64,000 nucleotides of DNA from a beta proteobacterium AAP65 (GCA_001295865.1 LJHW01000048.1:1-64000), one strand, 5' to 3'; numbered from the stretch's first letter, positions 1-8,934 are shown. Translations and numbers: made by a program. The notes: generated by a model from the sequence alone, not told the origin.

Positions 1-68
1 TGGAAGGCGCGCGGGGGTCTGGAAGCCCACGCGCGAGCCGCCGCCAGGCGCTGAAGCAGGACCCGAGG

Positions 69-953
69 GTGGCTTTCGTGCGGCAGGCGCCGGCGGTGGG
101 GCTGGCTGCCACGGTGGGCGTGCACATGCTCGTGCTGGGCCTGTTCGTGGGCAGCCGTGTATTCACTCCATCGGCGATCCAGGCGCCGCGCAGCGAGCCG
201 CCGATCCTGTGGTTGGCCGTCGCGCCGCCCCCCGCGCAGCCGAGCCCGGCGCGAAAAGCGAGCAAGCCTCCGCCACGCGAAGCCAAACCGGCCCCACCTG
301 CCCCACCTGCCCTGCAGGCTGCGCAACCCTGGGTGCCGCAGCAGCCTCGCGTGCTACCGCCCGGCACTGCGCCGGCGTCCCGCGCCGCGCCACCGCCGCC
401 GACGGCCGAGGAATGGGCGTTCGCCGGGAACTACACCCTGAAGAACAGCAAGGCCTACCGTCACACCTGGGGCCAGCAGGTGCGCAGCATGATGGGCACT
501 GCTGTCGAGGGCCCCGACCAGGGCACGGTTCGCTTCCGCGTGGAGATAGCCCCCGACGGCCGGCTGGCCCGGCTTGACACCCTGTGGTCCACATCGTCCG
601 AGGCCGAACGCCTGGCGCGGAAAGCCATCGAAGCCATGCCGTCGGGCCCACCCACGCCAACGGGACAGCCGCTGGTTTTCGAGCGCACCATCGTGTTCTC
701 GGCCTTCGCCCACGACGATCCACCCCTGTACAAGGACGACTGCAAGCCAGACCCGCCGTCGTTCAGCAACCCGTTTGCCTGGGATGGGCGCTCGCCCCGC
801 CGGGCACCTCGCGCCGCAGCCGCGCCCGAGCAACAAGATCCGCAGGCCCTGGCCGACTGCCTGAAGCAACTGCCCAAGGACAGCATCGAGGCTGAAGCGG
901 CGCACGACCGGCGGCTGCTGGAGCAGTGGGCCTCGCCGAAACTCGGGCGCTGA
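69..953 (+). CDS. TonB-like energy transducer family protein
   Basis: A 294-residue protein with one N-terminal membrane segment (about residues 10-30), a long Pro/Ala-rich linker and a C-terminal domain with the pattern VRFRVEIAPDG, which fits a TonB-type C-terminal fold. The layout matches proteins that span the periplasm from the inner membrane and energise outer-membrane receptors. The start is GTG at 69; no earlier in-frame start was preferred. No exbB or exbD lies next to it. The C-terminal half is closely similar, at protein and DNA level, to the gene at 49309-50220 on the other strand, so the two are paralogues. Both carry an unusual Cys-containing tail after the TonB-like domain (KDDCKPDPPSF and ADCLKQLPKDS here). 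A general TonB-family protein of unknown partner is the safest reading. Confidence 0.72.
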   Translation: MAFVRQAPAVGLAATVGVHMLVLGLFVGSRVFTPSAIQAPRSEPPILWLAVAPPPAQPSPARKASKPPPREAKPAPPAPPALQAAQPWVPQQPRVLPPGTAPASRAAPPPPTAEEWAFAGNYTLKNSKAYRHTWGQQVRSMMGTAVEGPDQGTVRFRVEIAPDGRLARLDTLWSTSSEAERLARKAIEAMPSGPPTPTGQPLVFERTIVFSAFAHDDPPLYKDDCKPDPPSFSNPFAWDGRSPRRAPRAAAAPEQQDPQALADCLKQLPKDSIEAEAAHDRRLLEQWASPKLGR

Positions 954-1162
954 GGCTGTGCGGCAACCGCCGAGGCGGTCATGCGGGCCTTGGTCGGCGG
1001 GTGGGTGTCGGGGATGCAGGAGGCAAGCCTGCCGGCATGCAGGCCCGGTCGACTGCGTGCGCAGAAAAGATTTATGACACCTTGATGTATTTCGTGTGAC
1101 AGCACCCTCTCTGTGTGCCAGGCCGCCGCACTGGCAGTCACAAACCAAGGGACCTGCGTCAC

Positions 1163-1756
1163 ATGAATCTGATCGACCTCTGGCCGTTCGACCCAGCACT
1201 CGCGCCGTACGCAGCGCGCTTGGGCATCGACCTTGCAGCGATGTTGCTTCTGGTGTTTGGCCTGTACTACAGGCGCTACCGCAACAAGGAGCTCGTCACC
1301 GCGGCCTCGCTGTTCAACATCTTCATCTTTTCGGTGTTGAGCGTGCTGTCCAAGGTGGAGTTCGGCCTCGCTGCCGGCTTCGGTCTCTTTGCCATCCTGG
1401 CCATGTTCACACTGCGCAGCGAACCACTGGGCAAGACGGAGATCACCTATTTCTTTGGCAGCGTAGCCATCGCCGTCATCTGCTCAGTGCAGGGGACAAG
1501 CCTGCCCTTCGTTGCGGCCACGGTGCTGATCGTGCTGCTGGGCACTTGGGCACTGGACCACCCGCGGGTCTTGCGCAGCGTCGATGCCATCCGCGTGACG
1601 CTGGACAAGATCGACACGCATGCGCTGGCCGATCCGGATGCCATGCGCCTGGCTTTGTCGCAGCGGCTCGGGGTGGAGGTCATGAGCTACCAGATCACCG
1701 CCCTGGACTACATCAATGACATGGCTCGCCTGCATGTTTTCTACCGCAAGCGTTGA
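1163..1756 (+). CDS. DUF4956 family membrane protein
   Basis: A 197-residue protein with about three hydrophobic segments in the first 130 residues and a soluble C-terminal part. Start ATG at 1163 follows a good AAGGGA ribosome site at 1147-1152; an upstream in-frame start would add 16 poorly conserved residues. The order of segments fits DUF4956, a family often found directly beside VTC-type polyphosphate polymerase genes in bacteria. Here the VTC gene follows after 13 bp. The likely role, inferred only from this pairing, is a membrane partner of the polymerase, perhaps passing polyphosphate or sensing its state. The function of the family is not established. Confidence 0.8.
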   Translation: MNLIDLWPFDPALAPYAARLGIDLAAMLLLVFGLYYRRYRNKELVTAASLFNIFIFSVLSVLSKVEFGLAAGFGLFAILAMFTLRSEPLGKTEITYFFGSVAIAVICSVQGTSLPFVAATVLIVLLGTWALDHPRVLRSVDAIRVTLDKIDTHALADPDAMRLALSQRLGVEVMSYQITALDYINDMARLHVFYRKR

Positions 1757-1769
1757 AAAGGAGCTCGGC

Positions 1770-2585
1770 ATGACACCCATTCCAGACACCACAGACGAAT
1801 GGCTCACGGGCGGCTTTGCCCCCATCGGCTTGCAGGCGCTGAACCAGAAGGCCGCCATGCTGGAGCGCCTGGACAACAAGTACGTCGTGCAGGCCAGTGC
1901 TCTTCACGCCGCGTTGCCGGAGCTGATGACGCTGTTCGATGTGCTGGAAATCGACGGCAAGCGCAGCTTCACCTACGACACCTGCTACTTCGACGATCCG
2001 CAGCGCCGCAGTTACCACGACCACCACCAGGGACGGCGTCAGCGCCTGAAGGTGCGCGTGCGCCACTACGTCGATGCAGCCCTGTGTTTCGTCGAGGTCA
2101 AGCTCAAGGACAAGCGCGGCAGCACAGTCAAGAAGCGCATGCCCTACGACCCTGGCAAGTACGGTCGGCTCGACGCGAGCGCCCTGGCGCACGTGGATGC
2201 GGCCTGCCGTGCTGTCTATGGCCGCCCCTTCAACCTGCCACTGGAACCGGTGCTGCACATGCGCTACCGCCGCGTGACCCTGGTGGCCCGCGAAGGTGGA
2301 GAACGCATGACCATCGACACCGGCATCACCTTCTTCGGCAGTGGACAGGAGGGCACAGATGCAGGGCAGCGACGAACGGGTGACAGCGTCTTCATCGTCG
2401 AGACCAAGTCGGCACACGGGCACGGCTTGGCCGATGCCGTGCTGCGGCGCTACCACCAGCATCCCACCAATGCCTGCAGCAAATACTGCGTCGGCATGAG
2501 CCTGACGGGCGAAGTTCAGCGCTTCAACCGTTTCCTGCCGGCGCTGCGCAAGTTGGGCGAGATGCCCAGCCGCGCGCCGGCCTGA
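1770..2585 (+). CDS. VTC-type polyphosphate polymerase domain protein
   Basis: A 271-residue protein that matches the VTC domain, a triphosphate-tunnel fold which in yeast Vtc4 makes polyphosphate from ATP. The tunnel-like strands are visible: LERLDNKYVV near residue 31, the basic run RQRLKVRVRHY, FVEVKLKDKRG, and later Lys and Glu-rich strands (VFIVETKS). The start is ATG at 1770, with AAGGAG at 1758-1763; a start 18 codons upstream would overlap the previous gene. It lacks the SPX and membrane parts of yeast Vtc proteins, so it probably works with the DUF4956 protein encoded 13 bp upstream. Polyphosphate synthesis in the cytoplasm or at the membrane is the expected role. Confidence 0.82.
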   Translation: MTPIPDTTDEWLTGGFAPIGLQALNQKAAMLERLDNKYVVQASALHAALPELMTLFDVLEIDGKRSFTYDTCYFDDPQRRSYHDHHQGRRQRLKVRVRHYVDAALCFVEVKLKDKRGSTVKKRMPYDPGKYGRLDASALAHVDAACRAVYGRPFNLPLEPVLHMRYRRVTLVAREGGERMTIDTGITFFGSGQEGTDAGQRRTGDSVFIVETKSAHGHGLADAVLRRYHQHPTNACSKYCVGMSLTGEVQRFNRFLPALRKLGEMPSRAPA

Positions 2586-2637
2586 TGCGGACAGACCCCA
2601 GCCGCCGCCCCAGCAGGCAGAACGCCGCGGAGACACC

Positions 2638-2922
2638 ATGCCAGAAGTCATGCCACTGCCCGCAGAGGCAGCCGCATCGCCACCCACCGTTGAGCGTGCC
2701 TGTGATCTTGATCTGACGCCCGTGGTCGAGCGCGTGATGCGCACGATGGGCGAAAGCGTCACGCGGGACCAGGTGCTGAACCTGCTGCGGGGGCTGCTGC
2801 AGCGCGAGTTCGCCGAAGCCCGCGTGCTGGTTTACCTGCCAGTGCTTCTGCAGAGGCGGGCCTGCGATTGCTTGCGCAACGCTGCCGCTGCGCCCGACGC
2901 CGATTTGCAGCAGCGCGCATGA
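2638..2922 (+). CDS. Small helical protein, three-helix-bundle-like
   Basis: A 94-residue protein, largely predicted helical, with the segment EARVLVYLPVLLQRRACDCLR near the C-terminus. That ARV-xx-YLPVLxxRxA pattern resembles small three-helix-bundle dimerisation proteins. It is 52 bp after the polyphosphate polymerase gene, and its stop overlaps the start of the next gene in an ATGA, so it is part of the same operon. No enzymatic motif is visible. The function is unknown. Confidence 0.6.
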   Translation: MPEVMPLPAEAAASPPTVERACDLDLTPVVERVMRTMGESVTRDQVLNLLRGLLQREFAEARVLVYLPVLLQRRACDCLRNAAAAPDADLQQRA

Positions 2923-3896
2923 GCAGCCGACAGCCGCCCTTGCCCTTGCTGGCACTGGCCCTGACCCTGGCCGGGGTCGTGCCCGCCGTGTGGGCTCAAA
3001 GTTCAGCGACGCAATCCACCGCAACGGCAACCGCGCCCTGGCGCGCCGTGGTCCGAGCCACGCTTGTGGTCGCGCCCCAACCAGGCCAAGGGGGCAAGCG
3101 TCTGGAGCTCTCGGCGCTGGGCTGGAACCCGCTTGCCAACGAATTGCTCGCCGTCAGCGACCGCGGACGAGTCGCTTTGGTCGACCGCATGCTTAAGCCG
3201 GGAGAGTCGGGGCTTGCGCGCTTGCAGCCCTGGCGGCGCCTGCCGCCAGGCATGCCGCACAACGCCGAGGGCCTGGCCTGGCGAGCGTCAGGCGCCGGCG
3301 GTGAATGGCTGTTAGCCACCGAGCCTTCGCCGGGAGCCTTTCGTTTGTCAGCCGGCCCGTCATTCGACAAGGCCGCAGTGCCACCGCTGCCGTGGCCGCA
3401 GACACTGTCCGAGCGCCTGGCTCAGGGGGGAAGACACGGCGTCGAGGCCCTGGCGTGGCACGGCCAGCATGGCCTGCTGGCGGCGGCGCAGCGCCCTGAA
3501 CCGGCGGTGGCAGTTGGCGAACCTGCGATACACGTGCTGCACGCGCTGCACGGCGTCTGGCGCTTACCGGCTCAGGGCAGCCAAAGCCATCTGAAGGCGA
3601 TCGAGGTGTTGGCTGACGGGACGGTGCTGCTGCTGGAGCGGACGCGCCTGCGAGGAAGCTCGGCTGGGTTCCACAGCCAGCTGCGATGGCTGGACCTGGG
3701 CTCCTGCGGCGGCCCGGCGCTGTGTGAAGCCCCCACGGTGGCGTTTGCGCCACCGATGGAGGCGGCATTCTTCAACGACGAAGGCCTCGCCTGCACGCCG
3801 ACGTTGCTGTGCTGGATCGTCAACGATGACGGTGCTGCCTCTGTGCCTGGTACGCGACTGCTGCAGTTCCAATTGGTGCGCAACGAAGCCCGCTGA
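2919..3896 (+). CDS. Secreted esterase-like/phytase-like beta-propeller protein
   Basis: A 325-residue protein with a signal peptide (MSSRQPPLPLLALALTLAG then a cleavage-like AWAQS). The mature part carries features of the esterase-like-activity-of-phytase family (PF13449), such as LELSALGWNPLANELLAVSDRG and NAEGLAWR, which form blades of a propeller. The start is the ATG at 2919, overlapping the previous stop; an upstream in-frame ATG at 2868 would spoil the signal peptide. It would act in the periplasm, perhaps on phosphate esters. Lying in the polyphosphate polymerase operon, it may supply phosphate, but no catalytic residues were verified. Confidence 0.72.
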   Translation: MSSRQPPLPLLALALTLAGVVPAVWAQSSATQSTATATAPWRAVVRATLVVAPQPGQGGKRLELSALGWNPLANELLAVSDRGRVALVDRMLKPGESGLARLQPWRRLPPGMPHNAEGLAWRASGAGGEWLLATEPSPGAFRLSAGPSFDKAAVPPLPWPQTLSERLAQGGRHGVEALAWHGQHGLLAAAQRPEPAVAVGEPAIHVLHALHGVWRLPAQGSQSHLKAIEVLADGTVLLLERTRLRGSSAGFHSQLRWLDLGSCGGPALCEAPTVAFAPPMEAAFFNDEGLACTPTLLCWIVNDDGAASVPGTRLLQFQLVRNEAR

Positions 3897-3906
3897 GACT
3901 GCATCG

Positions 3907-3935
3907 GCCGACCGGCTACAACCGATCGGCTTTTT
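3907..3935 (+). terminator. Rho-independent terminator of the polyphosphate operon
   Basis: A 9-bp stem, GCCGACCGG at 3907-3915 with CCGATCGGC at 3922-3930 (one mismatch), has a 6-nt loop and is followed by five T at 3931-3935. It starts 10 bp after the phytase-like gene, so it ends the plus-strand operon. No matching T-run serves the convergent protease gene. Confidence 0.85.
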
Positions 3936-3947
3936 GGCGCGCCACGC

Positions 3948-5402
3948 TCAAAGGCAAACGGGGTCAGGTGCTGCGCTGTCCGTCACCGCGGCCGCGGCGT
4001 CTATCTGCTTGAGCGAGACACCACACACGGGCTTGGCGCGGTCTTCCAGGCGCTTCATCAGGTCTTCGGGGCGCCACTGGCGAAGCGCCGTGGCGCCGGG
4101 CACGGGGTTGGGGCTGGGCGTCGTCAGCACCAGCGCTGCAGTGCCGGCGGCCAGCGGTGCGGCCATTGAGGTGCCTGACCACGTCCCGTAGCCCCCACCC
4201 GGCACCGCACTGACGATCAACTCTCCAGGCGCCGCCAGCTTGATCCAGCCGCCCGAGTTGGAGAAAGCCGCCAGGTGCTGCGCTTGCGTGGTGGCACCCA
4301 CCGCGCGTGTGCCAGGCACGTTCTCGGCGGCGGGGTAGATCAGCTCGTCGGCGCTGCCCGCATTGCCTGCGGCAGAAATGACGGCAGCGCCGCGGCCTTG
4401 AGCACAGCGGGCGCGGTCGTCGTCAAAGCCCGGACCCTCAAAGTCATCATCCTCGTCATCTTCGAACTCGCAGTTGGCCAGCGCCACGGCCACGGCCAAC
4501 AGTCGCGTGGGGCGCGTGCTGCCCAGGCTCATGTTGATGACGTGCGCACCATCGTCGGTGGCGGGGTTGGCGTCGGGGTCCACGGCCCAGGCCAGGGCCT
4601 CTGCCAGCACCCAGGCGTTGCCGCGGCCGGCGCGGTCGAGCACGCGCAGCGGCATGATCTGTGCCCCGGGCGCTGCCAAGGCCACCAATCCGGCCACGTG
4701 GGTGCCATGGCCGTAACCGATGTCGCTGCGGCTGCCTTCTTCGGCTGGGTTGTTGTCGTCGTCGACGAAGTCGCGGCCCAGCAGGCTGCCGTCGGCGCGG
4801 CGCGCCAGGCGGCCCATGAAGGCGGGGTGGACGGCGTCGATGCCGGTGTCCAGCACGGCCACGCGCACGCCAGCGCCCGTGCTGCGAGCGTGCGCGTCGG
4901 GAAGGCGCAGCGTTTGCGGGGCCCACTGCGCGGCATAGGTGCCGCTGTCCCCGCCGATCACCCAGACGGTGTTGCGGGTGGTCTCCGGAGTCTCGTTAGG
5001 AGCGTCGGGCTCGGCGAAGACCACGCCGGCGGTTGCGGCCAGCAGCGAAGCCGCTGCCTCGGCGTTGGCGCCAGCGGCCAGTTGCAGACGGTAGATGGGG
5101 CGGCGGCCGAACTGGTCGACCACCCGTGCGCCCAGCGAGCCGGCCAACTGCGTCACGTCCACCCCTGTGGCCACCTGCACCAGCACATCAGGGCCAGGGG
5201 CCCGCGTCGGTGCGGAGGCTGCCGCAGCGACTTCCGGGGCAGGCGCAGAGCCCGCCGAGTCGCTGCCGCCGCCGCCACAGGCGCTCAGCAGCACCGCAGC
5301 GCCCAAGGTGGAAAGCCTGCGTGCCGCCCGCGTGTTGCGATGCCCCAGCAAGGCAGAAACGCTGGGGGCGCGAGTTGCGGTCGTGTGGGATCTGATTTTC
5401 AT
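3948..5402 (-). CDS. Secreted S8 (subtilisin-like) serine protease, lipoprotein
   Basis: A 484-residue subtilase. The N-terminus has a lipoprotein signal ending LSACGGGG, so it is predicted to be lipid-anchored outside the cytoplasm. An I9-like propeptide region (about 60-130) is followed by the catalytic domain with Asp185 (VLDTGID), His235 (GHGTHVAG) and Ser412 (GTSMAAP). A very acidic insert bounded by two cysteines (near residues 315-340) sits before the ISAAGN oxyanion segment. ATG at 5402 was chosen because it gives the signal peptide directly. It is the last gene of the minus-strand set headed by an ECF sigma factor and a CHAT protease, 150 bp after the CHAT gene, which suggests a shared protease pathway. 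Confidence 0.9.
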   Translation of the reverse strand: MKIRSHTTATRAPSVSALLGHRNTRAARRLSTLGAAVLLSACGGGGSDSAGSAPAPEVAAAASAPTRAPGPDVLVQVATGVDVTQLAGSLGARVVDQFGRRPIYRLQLAAGANAEAAASLLAATAGVVFAEPDAPNETPETTRNTVWVIGGDSGTYAAQWAPQTLRLPDAHARSTGAGVRVAVLDTGIDAVHPAFMGRLARRADGSLLGRDFVDDDNNPAEEGSRSDIGYGHGTHVAGLVALAAPGAQIMPLRVLDRAGRGNAWVLAEALAWAVDPDANPATDDGAHVINMSLGSTRPTRLLAVAVALANCEFEDDEDDDFEGPGFDDDRARCAQGRGAAVISAAGNAGSADELIYPAAENVPGTRAVGATTQAQHLAAFSNSGGWIKLAAPGELIVSAVPGGGYGTWSGTSMAAPLAAGTAALVLTTPSPNPVPGATALRQWRPEDLMKRLEDRAKPVCGVSLKQIDAAAAVTDSAAPDPVCL

Positions 5403-5552
5403 GACGGGGTGTCGGCAAATCAAGAATGAAGGACAGGTGCGGGACGGCCCGTGTCGGACCAAGCCCTTTTTGGCTTTGCACAGAGCAGCCCTGTCTGCAG
5501 GCTGATACGTCCGAACGGCACAAGAACGTTGCAGCTTGTGTCTCAGCCGCCG

Positions 5553-8339
5553 TCAACCGCGTCCATGCAACACAAAGCCTGCCCAGAAATAGGGGTGTTG
5601 ATCGGAAGACGCCGCCGCGAGCTGCGCAGCCCGCAAGGCAGCAGCTGCAGATTGGCCGCGGTGCAGCTCTTCGTAGAACCGAACCATCAGCGCGGCGGAG
5701 GCTGTGTCCTCCACGGGCCACAAGGTGGCCAACACGGCCGCCGTTCCTGCCTGGAAGCAGCTGCGCACCAAGCCCTGCAATTCTTCACCTGAGGCGATAC
5801 GACTGGCCCCGGTTTCGCAAGCCGACAAGGCCACCAGGCCAGCCGGCAGGCGCTGCTGGGACAAATCCAGCAGCGTGAGCGGCCCGTCGGCGAGCCACAG
5901 CGCTGAGAACGCCGGGTTGTCGGCCCTGAACTCACCGTGGCAGGCAAGATGCAGCACATCGGCACTGCCTACTGAACTCTGCAGCGCGGCCCGGGTGGCC
6001 TCGCCATCCAGCAGCAGCTGCGCGTGACTGCCGAAAATGGCGGCCACCTGGCGCGCCTCTTGGGCCACTTGAGGCAGGTGATCATCGCCCACGCCCACGA
6101 CACAAGCCCGCCGGTAGCTGGGGGGCGGCCGCCGCTGCAAGGCGAGCCACACCGCTGCACTGGGGGCCAGGGCCAGCTCGGTGTGCGCCACCAGCCAGCA
6201 CTGCCCGTCGTGCAGGGCAGACAGGGGCACGTAATGCAGTTCCCTGTGCGGCAGGACGACGCACCGGCGCCTGCCCGCCAGCATCGGCACCAGCGGCGCC
6301 CACACCTGCGCGTACAGAGCCTGCAGCCGTTGCCGCACGCGATCCTGCAGCAAGGCGCCGTGACGGCTGGCCACCGCATCGCCGTGCCGCAGGGTGTCGA
6401 GCTGGAATCTCAAGGCCCGGATCTGAGCACCCAGCCCGGGCACGGGCCATGACCGGTGCTCTAGGCCCTCGCTGGTCACCACGCAGGCCAGCAAGGTGTC
6501 GCCTTGCCAGTGGTACGCCACCATGGCGCGGTCCAGGCCCAGCATGGCCTGCAGCGCAGGCACGTCCGCTGCGGCAAAAACGCTACCGCTGCTGTGCGCC
6601 CCAAGCGCCCCCGGTCGGTCTTGCAGCCGCTCGCGCCGGTGCTCTTCGAGCAAGGCCTGCTCCAGGTTCTGCACCTGCGCGGCCAAGGCTGGCCCGCGCG
6701 CGGTGTCTCCCTCGCTGAGCGTTTGGCGCCACTGTTGTCGCAACCACTGCAGGCGTGCCGATTCGCGCTGCGGCTTGCCACCTCCGGCCAGAGACAGCGC
6801 CAGACCACGACCGCGGCCTCGTTCAAGGTCGACCAGCAGTGTCAGCGTGTTGCCGTGGGCCAGAGACAGGCTCACCAAGGCCTCGTGCACCGTACTGGCC
6901 GTGGCGGCCACCGCGCTGCGCATTTCGTCATCGGGCAGCGCGGCCCGAAGTTGCTCCACCAAACCGAGCGCCTGTTCATAAGCCTGTCGGGCACCGGGCA
7001 TGTCGCCACGCGCCCGTGCCAGGTCACCCAGGCCGGCCCAGCAAGGGCCAGCCCATTGAGGCCAGACCGGCGGCCCCAACGCTTGGGCCAGCACCTCGCG
7101 GTAGGTGGCTTCGGCCGGCGCCCACCGGCCCGCCGCTGCATCGGCATCTGCGGCCAGGAGGCGGGCCTGCAGCTGCCAGCCCAGCAAGCCGCTGGGCGCC
7201 AGCATGTTCTGCGCACACTGGGCGCGCTCGGCCGCGACCGCCAGGAAGCCAGCATCCAGGGCGAGGCGCCCTTGCTCCAAGGCGATGAGTCCCAGCACAG
7301 GCTGATTGCCCAGCGCCTCATACAAGGTTGCGGCCGCCTCGAAACCCCGTTGGGCTTCCTCGGTCCGCGCCTGCAGGTTCCAGGCGCGGGCACGCTGCAA
7401 GGTGGCCCAGGCCTGCTCGGTCGGCAGGTCGAGGGCCTCGGCTTGCTGCACCAGCGTGTCGTACAGCAGGGTTGCCTCGGTGAGCAGCCGGGCCGCCAGG
7501 TACGCGTCGGCCAGCGCGGCCTCTGCTTCGATGCGGCGCTGAGGTGGCGCGCCTGTGCTCCGGGCCAGTTGCGCGCCCAAGCTCAGTTCACGGAGTGCGC
7601 GTGCCCAGTGTCCGCGGTGCAACTCGATCTGCCCCACGCCCTGATGCACCTGCACCAGCAGCACCTGCAGGCCCCGCGCCCGCGCGCGCAGCCGCGCTCG
7701 CTCGTACATCTGCAGCGCCTCGTCAAAGCGAAACTGCCATCCCAGCAGGTTGGCCAGGGCCACATCGGCGCTGATGGAAAGCTCGGCGTCCCCAGTCCGC
7801 GCAAAACGCAGCGCTGCCCGACGGAAATGCTTCTCGGCTTCGGCGTGACGGTCTTGCCGGAACAGCACGCTTCCCAGGTTCAGCTCGACCTTTCCGGCCG
7901 ATCGCTGGTCGCCGGCAGCGTCGAACTGTGCCAGCGCGCCCTCAGCGCACTGCCTGGCTTCACCTTCGCGACCCAGCATGGACAGCACACCAATCTGCGG
8001 CACGCGCGTCTCGGCAGCTTGACCGGGTTGGCCTCGGGCTTCAAAGAGAGCCTGGGCAGCCTGAAGCCGCTGCAGTGCTACAGGCAGGTCGCTGATGGCA
8101 AGCGCAGCGATGCCATCCGTCCAGGCAGCCAGGGCCTGCAATTCAGTGTCTTGGGGGTATTGCCGCGCCAGTGCTGCCAGCTCGTTGGCGGCCCCGCGGC
8201 AAGCCGGCGGATCGCGCTGCCAGGCTGCGTAACACGCCGCCTTCAAGGCCCAGGCCTGCGCGGACGCCGATGCCATCACGGGCGCTGAACTTCGAATCTC
8301 AACGCAGCGCGCTGCCGTCTGACGGCCGAGCCCCCACAT
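5553..8339 (-). CDS. TPR-CHAT protease
   Basis: A 928-residue protein with about ten helical repeats of TPR type in residues 60-500, a coiled linker, then a C-terminal CHAT domain (about 640-928). CHAT is a caspase-like cysteine protease fold. Both catalytic residues are present: His801 in HLACHGEF and Cys841 in SACETGA. There is no signal peptide, so it acts in the cytoplasm. The start is uncertain: ATG at 8339 overlaps the upstream gene by 41 bp, and ATG at 8276 would leave a small gap. The gene lies between an ECF sigma operon and a secreted subtilase. TPR-CHAT proteins elsewhere (Csx29 of type III-E CRISPR) cleave a regulator of an ECF-like sigma factor, a suggestive parallel but not proof. 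Confidence 0.9.
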   Translation of the reverse strand: MWGLGRQTAARCVEIRSSAPVMASASAQAWALKAACYAAWQRDPPACRGAANELAALARQYPQDTELQALAAWTDGIAALAISDLPVALQRLQAAQALFEARGQPGQAAETRVPQIGVLSMLGREGEARQCAEGALAQFDAAGDQRSAGKVELNLGSVLFRQDRHAEAEKHFRRAALRFARTGDAELSISADVALANLLGWQFRFDEALQMYERARLRARARGLQVLLVQVHQGVGQIELHRGHWARALRELSLGAQLARSTGAPPQRRIEAEAALADAYLAARLLTEATLLYDTLVQQAEALDLPTEQAWATLQRARAWNLQARTEEAQRGFEAAATLYEALGNQPVLGLIALEQGRLALDAGFLAVAAERAQCAQNMLAPSGLLGWQLQARLLAADADAAAGRWAPAEATYREVLAQALGPPVWPQWAGPCWAGLGDLARARGDMPGARQAYEQALGLVEQLRAALPDDEMRSAVAATASTVHEALVSLSLAHGNTLTLLVDLERGRGRGLALSLAGGGKPQRESARLQWLRQQWRQTLSEGDTARGPALAAQVQNLEQALLEEHRRERLQDRPGALGAHSSGSVFAAADVPALQAMLGLDRAMVAYHWQGDTLLACVVTSEGLEHRSWPVPGLGAQIRALRFQLDTLRHGDAVASRHGALLQDRVRQRLQALYAQVWAPLVPMLAGRRRCVVLPHRELHYVPLSALHDGQCWLVAHTELALAPSAAVWLALQRRPPPSYRRACVVGVGDDHLPQVAQEARQVAAIFGSHAQLLLDGEATRAALQSSVGSADVLHLACHGEFRADNPAFSALWLADGPLTLLDLSQQRLPAGLVALSACETGASRIASGEELQGLVRSCFQAGTAAVLATLWPVEDTASAALMVRFYEELHRGQSAAAALRAAQLAAASSDQHPYFWAGFVLHGRG

Positions 8340-8934
8340 CCTGCGCTGTTACTCCCACGGCGAGCGGAATGTCAGCCGACCAGTCGGGGGTCGTCAGGCA
8401 TAGGCAATAGTCGCCGCCCGTGACCGGTGCGAATTCGAACTCGGCCAACTCGTTCCAAGGCAAGGCGTCAGCGACAGGCGCGCTGTGGGCGCTGGGCTCG
8501 TCGCCTCGAGGCACGCTGCGAAGATCCGCCCAGCCCATGGCATCCGGCCCGAGCACCTGGCCACTGACGGCCCAACGAGTACCGCCCTCCAGCGGCGTCA
8601 GGCGGATGTCGATGTCCCGGCCCTCCAGAGTGAAGAGCATCTGTCGAGAGGCCAGTTGCGATATCACAGAGGTGCCGCGCCGGCCGGCGGCCACGAGGCC
8701 GCGCTCAGCGCTGTCGAACACGAGGGCCGCCACCAGCTTGCGCAGGGCGCCGACGGTCGCAGCGGTGGGCGCCGGGCTGAGCCGGCCGGCCGCGGGCCTT
8801 GCCTGCGCCCACAGGTCGATGGCCCGCCGCACCAGGGGCTCGGGGGCGTCTTCCATGACACGGCTGGCAGCCAGCGCCTCGGCCAGTGCGTTGTCTTCCG
8901 CGTTTTCGTCGCTGGGCGGCAGTGGCGTGTTCAT
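8299..8934 (-). CDS. Unrecognised protein between ECF sigma factor and CHAT protease
   Basis: A 211-residue soluble protein with no family I recognise. The N-terminal third (MNTPLPPSDENAEDNALAEA then LVRRAIDLWAQAR) looks helical and the rest is beta-rich, ending with an acidic/aromatic strand set (NELAEFEFAPVTGGDYCL). There is no membrane segment and no zinc motif of the ZAS anti-sigma type. It starts 96 bp after the sigma factor stop and overlaps the CHAT start by up to 41 bp, so it is probably translated with the CHAT gene. By position it is a candidate anti-sigma factor, sigma accessory protein or protease substrate; that is inference only. No clear ribosome site precedes the chosen ATG; an internal start near 8856 is possible. 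Confidence 0.75.
   Translation of the reverse strand: MNTPLPPSDENAEDNALAEALAASRVMEDAPEPLVRRAIDLWAQARPAAGRLSPAPTAATVGALRKLVAALVFDSAERGLVAAGRRGTSVISQLASRQMLFTLEGRDIDIRLTPLEGGTRWAVSGQVLGPDAMGWADLRSVPRGDEPSAHSAPVADALPWNELAEFEFAPVTGGDYCLCLTTPDWSADIPLAVGVTAQDVGARPSDGSALR

Noticed and set aside
1..54. Possible C-terminal end of an upstream gene in frame 1, with a stop at 52-54
   Set aside because: Only 17 codons are visible, with low-complexity Ala/Arg composition, so nothing can be said about a gene.
960..1000. Short GC hairpin after the first TonB-like gene
   Set aside because: It has no T-run and a two-base loop, so it was not called a terminator.
4275..5429. 384-codon plus-strand open frame
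   Set aside because: Antisense shadow of the subtilase gene, with low-complexity Val/Gly/His composition.
6504..8288. 594-codon plus-strand open frame
   Set aside because: It is antisense to the TPR-CHAT gene, has shadow composition (Gln/Arg-rich), and no family features.
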